This document shows, one piece after another, positions 8,671 to 18,579 of a DNA stretch of 29,419 nucleotides. The stretch lies in NCBI GenBank assembly GCA_032718475.1, contig JAUCBJ010006732.1:1-29419 (forward strand). Direction: 5' to 3'. The stretch comes from Nemertoderma westbladi. Lineage: Eukaryota; Xenacoelomorpha; Nemertodermatida; Nemertodermatidae. The position numbers and the translations under genes are program-made. The notes beneath the pieces are model-generated. The model saw only the letters and a program-made list of their open reading frames with translations, made no database searches and had not been told where the DNA came from. Within the stretch, counting starts at the first letter, position 1; the number at the start of each line of letters is the position of its first letter.

Positions 8671-9854
8671 CAAATTTTTGTTATAGATAGATAAATACTT
8701 ACATACCGCATTATAAACTTGAGAGATTCAACCAAAGAATTTAAATATTTAATTTACCGCTGTGGCTTAAGCAGGCTGATCGGTAAATTGGATCAATTTA
8801 AAAAATTTATATTTATTCAATCATGTTTTTTTGCATTAATTTTATCTGTTTATTACAACAATCTTCGAATTAAATTACATGCAGTACCGCTCATGTGATA
8901 TATTAAATTACATATTTTAAAGCTAATAACTCTAACTGTCTAAAGTTCTGTCATATATTCGACTAGAAATAAAATTATTAACTAATAATTAAATTGTAAA
9001 TAATTACCTTTAATCTCTTTGATGGATGGCTGCCCTTTATTATTGGTCCCGATACGGTTGAAAAGCATCACAAGATTGACCTCGATCTTCGCACTGTTCG
9101 CCTATTGAATGTATGTACCCCATGACGTATGTACCCCATGCCGTCATAAAAATATACAGGAAATAATTGAGACGCAACAAAAATTAATTTAAATTACAGT
9201 TATACAATGCAGTATGTTGTATTACACACCATTATACAGTACCTACTACTGTATACTTTGCTCCTGAGTTCTGTATGAACCAATATACCACTATTTTTAC
9301 ATCATTCAGTACTTGGGCAGTTCCAGTATTGCCTGTAATTGGATGATTCATCACAGACACTGGTTCCCATAGCGTGGGAAAGTTTGTCGTTCAGATAATT
9401 ATTATTTTGAACGGAAAATGTTTAGTATTGAACCGCTATTGAACTACGGTTATGAAAAACATAGTTTGGACATTTTTTGAACGACAATTTTAAAAATATC
9501 TGAACTGAAATTGAACTGGTTAATTTTTATTGGATAATAAACAATATTGAAACGTTCACAATAGAAAACGGAAATATAACTTGCCATTTACAAATCGTTA
9601 CTTTTCAGTTTCTGAACTCAAATTGAACTAGTTATTGCTTTGGACGCCATTCAAACGTCCAAGAACATTAACGGGAAATTAACTGATACCATTAATGAAC
9701 GTTACTTTTCAGTTGAAACACCAACACCATTTAGGCGTTATTATATGGAGACTAATTTAGAACGTTGAAATCTGGTACAGTATGTGCGACGTTTATGGAG
9801 TGGACATGTTCTCAACGTCCAAAAGCTGTGTGTGAACGTTATGTGCTACTAGGG

Positions 9855-11200
9855 CTACAATTATCTGAACAATCTGAGCAGGGTCACACGCCTTCTGCTC
9901 AATATTAGCCTACTAGTAAATAAAACTGACAGAAATAGACCTAAGTAAAATCCCAATAAAAACCAGGCGTCCCCGATTTAATATCGAGACCTACCGGTAT
10001 ACAATAATCAAGATCGAATAATACTAATGTACTTATACAGCAGTACTGGTTAGGACAGTGGGGCCTACAGACCTACAGAAATACCGGTTCTGGCAGTTGG
10101 ACCTACGGACCTACAGCAGTACCGGTTCTGGCAGTTGGGCCTACTGACCTACAGAAGTACCGGTTCAGGTTTACCGGTCACTACGGTATTTTGCAACCTT
10201 ATTGCCTACTGCAATAAGATCGATAACTGTTACTGTTCGCGCTTTTGAAGACCTTTAGCAGTTTAACCTGCCAAAATTTATATGTCTTTTAGTTAATTAA
10301 AACACCTTTAGCATACGACAATATTTTATGCTAATACACAAAACATTAGCCGAAGCCAGCCCATGCGCGATCATTCACCCGATGGATCTACACCCGGGAG
10401 GCTGAATTCGGATGCTTAAATTGTATTATTGCAGTGTAAGGTTGCAGTGTAACCTACTGTATTATTCGATAGATCGTTAATAATTAATCTCTGACAGATA
10501 TTATTGGCTTTCGGGAAATATTAACAGTTCCTTTAGGACGTGGCGCTCTATCTATTTAAACAGAACTAGGACTTATACTAAACGCAACGATACCGCTTAT
10601 GATTAAAGTATAAGGCGTATTCTTTAGGAAATACTTTGTTACCAATCACAATCATGCACACTATTCTGCCGACCGTCAGTAAATTTGATCACACATAAAG
10701 AGAGCAGCAATTGACTCATGTAGGGTCTGCTAAATAACATTAGATTCAATACACACCACATTAATATAAATCGCAATTGTTATGTATAGCCTGTCTCTCT
10801 AACCTGTAGTGTATCAAGAAAATTGGGAAATTTGGGTGATTTATCCGTATTATCCAAAGAGCAATATTTCCATCAACAAATAGATACAATTAATAACTGA
10901 CGGTAAATAACAGTACAAACAATATGATTAATAGTGAGTTAAGTAAGGTAAGTAAGTGAGGTAACAGTTATACTTTCGATAATTTAAGCAGTTTTACTAG
11001 AGTTCTTCCCAAAAGCCGGTGTTATGGCGAAAAATGGGAACATAACAACAGAATCATATAAAGAATCATATGACTAGAATGACTATACGAGGATACCAAC
11101 TACCCTTATTCCACGAAGCTCCCGTTCAACACAGAGGATGAGCATAGAGATAGGAAATTCAGTTCAGTAGCTCTGGGATAGGTCGAAATCAACGCCCACT
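9855..11200. other. Non-coding intergenic stretch
   Basis: No supported coding frame apart from the 38-bp tandem repeat listed separately. ACCGGT words recur. It forms the distal 5' flank of the zinc-finger gene. Confidence 0.5.
10038..10165 (+). repeat. 38-bp tandem repeat, about 3.3 copies
   Basis: Units starting near 10061, 10099 and 10137 share the pattern GG(A/G)CCTAC, GACCTACAG, TACCGGTTC(T)GG and CAGTTGG. A degenerate partial copy (CAGTACTGGTTAGGACAGTG) precedes them from 10038. Confidence 0.8.
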
Positions 11201-11208
11201 CAAATTCT

Positions 11209-11487
11209 ATTGGCCGACACGGACAGCAGGGCAGAGGCAACCTCCTTGAGCTGGTTGGCCGATTAAACTGAGCCCAGATATCTCCGTACAGCACATCAGC
11301 CAATAAGCTGGTAGCTTGCACTATTTTAGTTATAAATCCCTTTGAGAGTATTCTAGCGACCGGGGGGGAACTGGCCAGCAAAGGCAAACGTATCAGTTAT
11401 CCCACAAAAGCTTTTACACAGAGTCATCAGGTCATTACAGTATTTAGGCTTGTCAGCCTGTAGATTGGTTCCGTAGGCCAATAAAAG
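11209..11487 (+). promoter_or_regulatory. Candidate promoter of the zinc-finger gene (CCAAT boxes, TATA-like)
   Basis: CCAAT motifs occur at 11209-11213 (inverted, ATTGG), 11300-11304, 11464-11468 (inverted) and 11478-11482. The last overlaps an A/T box, ATAAAAG (11481-11487), about 50 bp before the ATG at 11539. ACCGGTACCGGTA directly precedes the start region. Motif clustering alone does not prove promoter activity. Confidence 0.3.
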
Positions 11488-11538
11488 TTATTCTAAAACT
11501 GTAACCTGAATTCTGAACTACCGGTACCGGTAAAGGTA

Positions 11539-13062
11539 ATGGCACAAACTAGTGATGAATCGGCCACCGCCTTGGTAATTACTAAATCCATGTTCGCGAC
11601 CATTTGTTTCGAAAATGAATCTTTTGTGCTCACGTTTCTCGAAGAATACCTGGACGCGAACTCGAGATTTCTAGACTACTACGTTGTTAAGAAATGCACA
11701 TCAGGTCATATTACTGAATGGTTGCAGCAATCTCTGTCATCTGCGTGTAACGGTGAATCCGCCACTTCGGATTTGCCCTACAACCCGACGCCAGCCGCTG
11801 TCCCGGCAACCGGGTGCCGCGAGACCAGTCTGTCGCAGAGACCATTCAGGACGTCGGCGACGACGCCGTTTAGGTACCGACTGAATCCCGTAACTCGAAA
11901 GAGTTATAAACCAAAATCTCGATACCGGTACTCGAGTCATAGCACGCCAATTACCGGTACCAAACCCTCCTACATGCAGCCAGTGGTGACGTCACACCTC
12001 AACCAAACAGAACTCCAACAACAACAACAAATACGGATGGGGCCCAGACTGAATCCGATAGACATCAGACCAAACCCCATTGATCCTGAATCAGGACAAA
12101 ATACAGCCAGTTCAACTTTATTAACTAATAAAAACTTATTATATACCCCCGCAGTATCCACCACCGACTCAAACCAATACTCTACCCAACCTGTACCAGA
12201 CTCGTCAGATGCTCCGAAAATCCTGTTCTTCAAGACGGAAGACGAACCGGAATATTTAGGTGCGGCTGACAGCAGTAACAACGAGTTGAACGGCGCTGTA
12301 GACTGGGGTCTCCCTCCAGACACTAACCCATCAACTCCCAACACCACACAGTCTCTGGGCGACTTACACCTCCCTAACACCGACAACCACCTGTTGCTAT
12401 CCGAATATACGACTGTGACTGATATCGGCAGCCAATCATATCTTTCAGCTGATGATTCTGACATGTTAACTCCCGGTAATGACGTAACAAGCGGACGTAT
12501 GAATCGCTTTTTCGACCAACCCGGTCCTTCCGGTATTCAAGCACAGGACTTCGTGGAGAATAGCCCCTCCAATGTGAAGCCTTTCTGCTGTTATACTTGT
12601 GATAAAGCATTCGCAAGGAAGAGCGATCTAATTCGACACCAACGGATCCACACAGGAGAACAGCCGTATTCCTGCAATACTTGTAGTAAGGCGTTTACAA
12701 GGAATGGTGACCTAACTAGACACCACCTGATCCACACTGGGGAACAGCCGTATGTCTGTGATACTTGTGGTAAAGCGTTCGCAAGGAAAGGCAACCTAAT
12801 TATTCACAAACGCACCCACACCGGCGAGCGCCCGTACAAATGCGACATCTGCTACAAGCGGTTTTCTCATCTAAGCAGTCTAAACGTACACAAACTCACA
12901 CACACGGGAGAACGACCGCACGTGTGCGACACCTGTGGGAAGGCCTTTACGGAAAGCGGGCATCTAACGCGTCATAAACTATTACACTCCCCGAATCACC
13001 GAGGTATCGACTGTTTGCCTGACATCTGGGCGGGAAATCTCTCTCCCAACTCGTTGAGTTAA
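11539..13062 (+). CDS. C2H2 zinc-finger protein (five fingers) with PDE-like N-terminal motif
   Basis: A 507-residue frame from ATG (GGTAATGG, purine at -3 and G at +4) to TAA at 13060. Residues 349-483 are five consecutive C2H2 fingers. The first Cys ligands are at 351, 379, 407, 435 and 463, spaced exactly 28 residues, with intact HTGEQP/HTGERP linkers, so it very likely binds DNA in the nucleus. Helix residues at -1/2/3/6 are R-S-D-R, R-G-D-R, R-G-N-I, H-S-S-V and E-G-H-R. Residues 37-66 (YLDAN, F44, Y48, K52, W61-L62) match the spacing of the short motif before the GAF domains of PDE5/6/11. Residues 70-345 are Ser/Thr/Pro/Asn-rich and probably disordered, with a QQQQQ run and an FKTEDEPE site at 231-238 that fits a SUMO-acceptor consensus. 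The whole frame lies in one exon; upstream non-coding exons are possible. I cannot assign an ortholog. Confidence 0.85.
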   Translation: MAQTSDESATALVITKSMFATICFENESFVLTFLEEYLDANSRFLDYYVVKKCTSGHITEWLQQSLSSACNGESATSDLPYNPTPAAVPATGCRETSLSQRPFRTSATTPFRYRLNPVTRKSYKPKSRYRYSSHSTPITGTKPSYMQPVVTSHLNQTELQQQQQIRMGPRLNPIDIRPNPIDPESGQNTASSTLLTNKNLLYTPAVSTTDSNQYSTQPVPDSSDAPKILFFKTEDEPEYLGAADSSNNELNGAVDWGLPPDTNPSTPNTTQSLGDLHLPNTDNHLLLSEYTTVTDIGSQSYLSADDSDMLTPGNDVTSGRMNRFFDQPGPSGIQAQDFVENSPSNVKPFCCYTCDKAFARKSDLIRHQRIHTGEQPYSCNTCSKAFTRNGDLTRHHLIHTGEQPYVCDTCGKAFARKGNLIIHKRTHTGERPYKCDICYKRFSHLSSLNVHKLTHTGERPHVCDTCGKAFTESGHLTRHKLLHSPNHRGIDCLPDIWAGNLSPNSLS

Positions 13063-14029
13063 CACGTCACGAATGTATCCGCGGTGGAGAGACACTATAA
13101 CTGTAATGTTTGCGAGAAAAGTCTATCCATCTCCAGTATTAGACTATACTTGAAAACTATGTGTAATAGTTTTAGTTGTATATATATTTTATTTATGTGA
13201 ATAACTTTGCACGAACAAATGGCACAGGGCGACTTATTTTCCAACTTTATATCGCACTGCAAATTATCTCCTCCAGTCTGTAGTTACTCCGCGCGTTTAC
13301 GATGTATGTGCAGTATTTCAACGCATAACATGCTCCCATATGTGAAGAATACCTGGATTTCACTTTTTGGTCGACATTTTATTAAATTTTTAAATATGAA
13401 GAATTTTAATTTTCTTAAATTTATCCTTATAAAGTGTTTTATAGCGCTTATTTCTATCTTATTCGGTATAATTATTGTAATTAATTGATAATTATGTAAC
13501 TACAGTAAGTCTAACTGATTGTACTTGATATGTACAAAAGTTTCGATATGATTGGCATTTGAGCCATCGACCTGCTTATTCTCAATCCAACGTATTAATT
13601 ATCCACGCGCCACTTAGAGGCGATATAAATAATTTAATATTAATAATATATAGAGGAAGGTAGATTTTGTAGATGTTCTAGAAAGTTTTATGGTTACAAG
13701 TAAAAGTAGCACTTTTCCAGTATTATGAGCCGTCAATAATCTTAAATTAAATCGTAAATAATGTAGAACATTATTAAAAATATTAATATATTAAAAAAAT
13801 CGAGATCATACTGATAATATGTTCCACACAACACTGGTGGGTGACCCGTGAGTATTAGGGGTGTTAACTGAGTCAATATCAAGCACTCCATGGAATGAGG
13901 GGAGATGGAAGTAGCGTGCAGAGAAAGGGTATTTATTTAATAAAGTTAATAATGTTTAGATGAATTAAAAACACAATTCTTAAGCAAATCACTTGAACTA
14001 ATTAAAAACCATAGCGGAATAGTGTATGG
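13063..14029. other. 3' flank of the zinc-finger gene, non-coding
   Basis: AT-rich with no supported gene. Possible plus-strand polyadenylation signals are ATTAAA at 13381-13386 and AATAAA at 13939-13944, so part of this stretch is probably 3' UTR. Confidence 0.4.
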
Positions 14030-14267
14030 GGATTCCAGTATACTGGGCCAAAAACAAAAATGTTTGAGAATTTTCATATACGTTAGTCAAAGAGTTCCTT
14101 TTCATGCCAATAATCATTTTGGATAATTTTATTGCAAAAAAGCAATATCTTGAGGAGCACAAGCACCTTAAACATTTTGCACTAAAGCGACACTGTGCGC
14201 GACAGCCTGATAAACTCAATGACTTAGTGTTGACCAACTTCTTCTACCCGTAAAATACTAATCGTAG

Positions 14268-14960
14268 GCTCATTCGAACCGCAATGATTGACGTAATGGG
14301 TGTAGACATCTTCAAAATACAGTAGTAATAGAGTGAATAGTTCTCGGGATATTGCTCAAAAGGCTTTGTCACGTTCAACTCAACATCATCGCGTCAAAAC
14401 GATATATGTTTATCCACTAAAAATGTATGCCTCTTGATCAAAAATAGGCTCATTTAGTCCGCAGTGATCGATGTCATGTAGAGGTTCCTTCAAAATGGTA
14501 GTAGAGTGAATAATTTTAATGATATTTCCATAAAAGGATTTATCATGTTCAACTCACATCATCGCGTCACATTGATTTATGCATATTCACCACATATTAT
14601 ACTTCTAATTATGCCACATAATAGTGTAATTGAAACCGCAATCATCGCTTTAGAATGGTGTATACACCTTCAAATCATGACTGGGGTAATTAGTTCCTGA
14701 AATATTATGAATTATGCCCACTTGACCAAACATTAAAGGGTAAAGCGATATAAGGATATCACCAAAAAACGTACTTTAATTATCTTTCAGAATTGAAAAG
14801 ATGCTCATTCGACCAGAAATAATCAATTTAATAGTTTTGAAGTCTAAACACTTTCAAAGAAGAGTGATAATATAATCGAGTTAAAGTCTATCACCGAAGA
14901 CTGAATCGGCCATCCTTTTGTGCACCAACTCGATAACATTACTACTCTATTACTGATGTA
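14268..14960 (+). repeat. Left-arm array of about four diverged 177-bp monomers
   Basis: The landmark (C)TCATTcgaaCCGCAATGATtGA recurs near 14271, 14450, 14624 and 14802, a spacing of about 174-179 bp. Each is followed by similar words (TAGAGTGAATA, GATATT, GTTCAACTCA, CATCATCGCGTCA, ATTCACCA). Copies are strongly diverged, indicating age. Confidence 0.65.
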
Positions 14961-14999
14961 AGTAATATATCGAAACGTCTGGTTCAATTTAATACGATG

Positions 15000-15267
15000 A
15001 TTTTTCCTGTTGCACTTGCGCTAATATTCATACTCAGAATTATTACTCTATTGTTACTTTGAAGGTGTTTTCACTATACACAAACTTTTCAGATCATTAC
15101 AGGTCGAATGAACCTTTTCTAAACTATCTAAGGTAATTTGAAGCATTGTTTTTGGTGATGTCCTTACATCGCTTTGCCCTTATATTATGTTAGATTAAGC
15201 CGCCATTCACCTTTTTCGCAACAAATCAGTAACTATTCACTCTAGTAGTTCTAATTTAAAGGTGTCC
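15000..15267 (-). repeat. Right-arm monomers in inverted orientation
   Basis: The reverse complement of 15060-15250 matches 14700-14900: AAAGCGATgTAAGGacATCACCAAAAA, then GTTCATTCGACC and CACCTTCAAAG in the same order and spacing. The stretch ends at the first 46-bp satellite unit, whose sequence is continuous with this monomer. Confidence 0.65.
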
Positions 15268-17167
15268 CCCCATTACCCACTAAATCGATGATTGCGGTTT
15301 CAATGAGTCTGTCCCCCACTACCCACTAAATCGATGATTGCGGTCACTACCCACTAAATCGATGAGTGCGGTTTCAATGAGTCTGTCCCCCACTAAATCG
15401 ATGATTGCGGTTTCAATGAGTCTGTCCCCCACTACCCACTAAATCGATGATTGCGGTTTCAATGAGTCTGTCCCCCAATACCTACTAAATCGATGATTGC
15501 GGTTTCAATGAGTCTGTCCCCCACTACCCACTAAATCGATGAGTGCGGTTTCAATGAGTCTGTCCCCCACTGCCCACTAAATCGATGATTGGGGTGTCCC
15601 CCACTACCCACTAAATCAATGATTGCGGTTTCAATGAGTCTGTCCCCCACTACCCACTAAATCGATGATTGCGGTTTTCAATGAGTCTGTCCCCCACTAC
15701 CCACTAAATCGATGATTGCGGTTTCAATGAGTCTGTCCCCCACTACCCACTAAATCGATGATTGCGGTTTCAATGAGTCTGTCCCCCACTACCCACTAAA
15801 TCGATGATTGCGGTTTTCAATGAGTCTGTCCCCCACTAAATCGATGATTGCGGTTTCAATGAGTCTGTCCCCCACTACCCACTAAATCGATGATTGCGGT
15901 TTCAATGAGTCTGTCCCCCACTACCCACTAAATCGATGATTGCGGTTTCAATGAGTCTGTCCCCCACTACCTACTAAATCGATGATTGTGGTTTCAATGA
16001 GTCAGTCCCCCACTACCTACTAAATCGATGATTGCGGTTTCAATGAGTCTGTCCCCCACTACCTACTATATCGATGATTGCGGTTTCAATGAGTCTGTCC
16101 CCCACTACCCACTAAATCGATGATTGCGGTTTCAATGAGTCTGTCCCCCACTACCCACTAAATCGATGATTGCGGTTTCAATGAGTCTGTCCCCCACTAC
16201 CCACTAAATCGATGATTGCGGTTTCAATGAGTCTGTCCCCCACTACCCACTAAATCGATGATTGCGGTTTCAATGAGTCTGTCCCCCACTACCCACTAAA
16301 TCGATGATTGCGGTTTCAATGAGTCTGTCCCCCACTACCCACTAAATCGATGATTGCGGTTTCAATGAGTCAGTCCCCCACTACCTACTAAATCGATGAT
16401 TGCGGTTTCAATGAGTCTGTCCCCCACTACCTACTAAATCGATGATTGCGGTTTCAATGAGTCTGTCCCCCACTACCCACTAAATCGATGATTGCGGTTT
16501 CAATGAGTCTGTCCCCCACTACCCACTAAATCGATGATTGCGGTTTCAATGAGTCTGTCCCCCACTACCCACTAAATCGATGATTGCGGTTTCAATGAGT
16601 CTGTCCCCCACTACCCACTAAATCGATGATTGCGGTTTCAATGAGTCTGTCCCCCACTACCCAATAAATCGATGATTGCGGTTTCAATGAGTCTGTCCCC
16701 CACTACCCACTAAATCGATGATTGCGGTTTCAATGAGTCTGTCCCCCACTACTCACTAAATCGACGATTGCGGTTTCAATGAGTCTGTCCCCCACTAAAT
16801 CGATGATTGCGGTTTCAATTAGTCTGTCCCCCTCCCCCACTACCCACTAAATCGATGATTGCGGTTTCAATGAGTCTGTCCCCCACTACCCACTAAATCG
16901 ATGAGTGCGGTTTCAATGAGTCTGTCCCCCACTACCCACTAAATCGATGATTGCGGTTTCAATGAGTCTGTCCCCCATTACCCACTAAATCGATGATTGC
17001 GGTTTCAATGAGTCCGTCCCCCACTACCCACTAAATCGTTGATTGCGGTTTCAATGAGTCTGTCCCCCACTAAATCGATGATTGCGGTTTCAAGGAGTCT
17101 GTCCCCCACTAAATCGATGATTGCGGTGTCCCCCACTACCCACTAAATCGATGAGTGCGGTTTCAAT
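15268..17167 (+). repeat. 46-bp satellite array, about 40 copies
   Basis: The unit consists of GTCCCCCACTACCCACTAAA, TCGATGATTGCGGTTTCAAT and GAGTCT. Most units are identical or differ at one base. Shortened units lacking ACTACCCACT recur (near 15394, 15833, 16795 and 17070), and variants such as ATGAGTGC or ACCTACT appear in clusters. The high homogeneity contrasts with the strongly diverged 177-bp monomers around it and points to recent amplification. There is no coding capacity. Confidence 0.97.
17159..17167 (+). repeat. 9-bp target-site duplication, left copy
   Basis: GGTTTCAAT immediately before the left terminal inverted repeat. The same nine bases follow the right end at 17881-17889, and together they rebuild one intact satellite unit. 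Confidence 0.8.
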
Positions 17168-17880
17168 GGATATATCTTTTTACAGAACACAGCAGAACAC
17201 AGTAGAACACAGCAGAACACAATAGAATACAGGCGGAACATAGGCGAACACAGCTGTAATTAAAATCTACACCAAAAAATAACACACTTGGGAAAGTACC
17301 GGATTTAATCATACAACTGTAAGATGTCAATTACATATTTAAATTAAATGGCGGTTTTCCATATCCTCCAAAATAAATTACTTCTCATTATCCTGTAACC
17401 ATGGAGAGTTGGTTAGTTCTACAGCAGTACAGTACCGGTAGCTGAGTAGGCCTACATCAGTACATTGGTAATATACTCTACACTGTGCCCGGTAATTGCC
17501 GGTAAATGCCTACATCTGTCTGTCTGTACAATGTACAGTCTGTCAGTCTGTACATGTCTCTACAGCACTAGGCCTACTGCAGTACTGGAACAGGCTGACA
17601 GGCAGACTGCTGGACTAGTAACAGGTACAGGCCTAACCGAACAGCTGATCGGGCAACTCTGATCAGGTAATTTATTTTGGAGGATATGGAAAACCGCCAT
17701 TTAATTTAAATATGTAATTGACATCTTACAGTTGTATGATTAAGTCCAGTACTTTCCCAAGTGTGTTATTTTTTGGTGTAGATTTTAATTACAGCTGTGT
17801 TCGCCTATGTTCCGCCTGTATTCTATTGTGTTCTGCTGTGTTCTACTGTGTTCTGCTGTGTTCTGTAAAAAGAACTATCC
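17168..17880. mobile_element. 713-bp non-autonomous Mutator-like (long-TIR) element
   Basis: Terminal inverted repeats of 214 bp (17168-17381 and 17667-17880) differ at only a few positions: the outer bases (GGATATAT versus GGATAGTT) and two interior bases near 17303. The subterminal region carries a 10-bp tandem motif, CAGAACACAG/TAGAACACAG. The 285-bp interior has no transposase. A 9-bp duplication of the satellite flanks it. Long TIRs with a 9-bp duplication are the hallmark of Mutator-like elements, so I favour that class over hAT (8 bp). It must rely on a transposase encoded elsewhere, and near-identity of the arms indicates a recent insertion. Confidence 0.8.
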
Positions 17881-17975
17881 GGTTTCAATGAGTCTGTCCC
17901 CCACTACCCACTAAATTGACGATTGCGGTGTCCCCCACTACCCACTAAATCGATGATTGCGGTTTTAATAAGTCT
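17881..17975 (+). repeat. 46-bp satellite, resumed after the insertion, and right boundary
   Basis: Two further units follow the insertion. The last passes into GGTTTTAATAAGTCTATTGT and then into inverted 177-bp-monomer sequence, marking where the array grades into its source repeat. Confidence 0.9.
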
Positions 17976-18060
17976 ATTGTTGATTCTGTGGCATAATTAG
18001 AAGTATAATTTTGGTGGATATGCATAAATCAATATGACGCGATGATGTTTAGTTGAATAT
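17960..18060 (-). repeat. Inverted 177-bp monomer fragment at the right edge of the satellite
   Basis: TGTGGCATAATTAGAAGTAT and AAATCAATATGACGCGATGATG are the reverse complement of 14545-14625 with few changes. This is one of the three nested pairs that define the palindrome. Confidence 0.75.
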
Positions 18061-18579
18061 TTAGGACATTGGCTGCCACTCCTATTTTGTTTCACTGGCA
18101 TTCTTAACATTGTACAGTTGCAATACATGTTAGCATTGGATGGAGGCCCAGCCCGCTCATGGGGCTATCCCAATCCCCAGCAGGCTATGCCAGTTGCCAG
18201 ACAGCCAAGAGAATCAACTCACATGCACACTCACATACATAGATGTTCTGGAATTAATATTTACAACATGGGCTATAAATTCCGGTTTACACATGGCAAC
18301 TTTTTTGAGCGCATCTTTGTCAGTAACTTGCAGATTGCAGATTGCCGATCTGTAGAAAGTTGAAGTTTTTCGGCAACTTAAGGAACTCGCGAGGGTGAAT
18401 TAAAGCAGAATAGTCAAATTAAATTCTTTTTTGTAAAGAATTCCATGGTTGTTTATTGTTTACTCCCATTTGAAATTTTATTCTTCTATGCCGTTGGTTG
18501 TGTGTTTATAGTATAGTTTCTAGTAAAAACGATAGTTAGTGAATTTTTTCAAGACCATGCCTATTTTTTTCATAAAAGT
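18061..18579. other. Unrelated filler within the right arm
   Basis: No counterpart in the left arm and no supported gene. The short open frames around 18118-18363 have no recognisable domain. It is probably an older insertion or replacement in the palindrome. Confidence 0.4.

Larger units (their letters stand above)
7343..9854. mobile_element. AACGTT-rich element with terminal inverted repeats, non-autonomous as seen
   Basis: The left end reads CCCTAGTAGCACA followed by AACGTTCAC. The reverse complement of the right end (9854 inward) reads CCCTAGTAGCACAT followed by AACGTTCAC. Both ends, 7343-7680 and about 9380-9854, are rich in the palindromic word AACGTT and its variants. The interior holds a poly(C) tract and a LINE fragment but no transposase frame. 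No target-site duplication is obvious. The class is undetermined. Confidence 0.55.

Noticed and set aside
7343-9854. Assigning the AACGTT-rich element to hAT because of its short TIRs
   Set aside because: The eight bases flanking each end do not match, so no hAT-type 8-bp target duplication is visible; class left open.
11106-11387. 93-codon minus-strand frame upstream of the zinc-finger gene
   Set aside because: No recognisable domain and it overlaps the CCAAT-box cluster of the candidate promoter; treated as chance.
11970-12464. 164-codon minus-strand frame inside the zinc-finger gene
   Set aside because: Antisense shadow of the disordered part of the 507-aa protein; low-complexity and without its own start context or domain.
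13207-13488. 93-codon frame with a hydrophobic C-terminus downstream of the zinc-finger gene
   Set aside because: Opens at TTG in AT-rich 3' flank; hydrophobicity comes from AT-rich codons. No homology recognised.
15268-17167. Regular 46-bp array considered as a CRISPR array
   Set aside because: The whole unit is repeated with no unique spacers, and the context is eukaryotic; it is a satellite.
17465-17662. 65-codon frame inside the long-TIR element as a transposase
   Set aside because: Too short, built from TCTGTCTGTACA-like low-complexity DNA, no DDE motifs.
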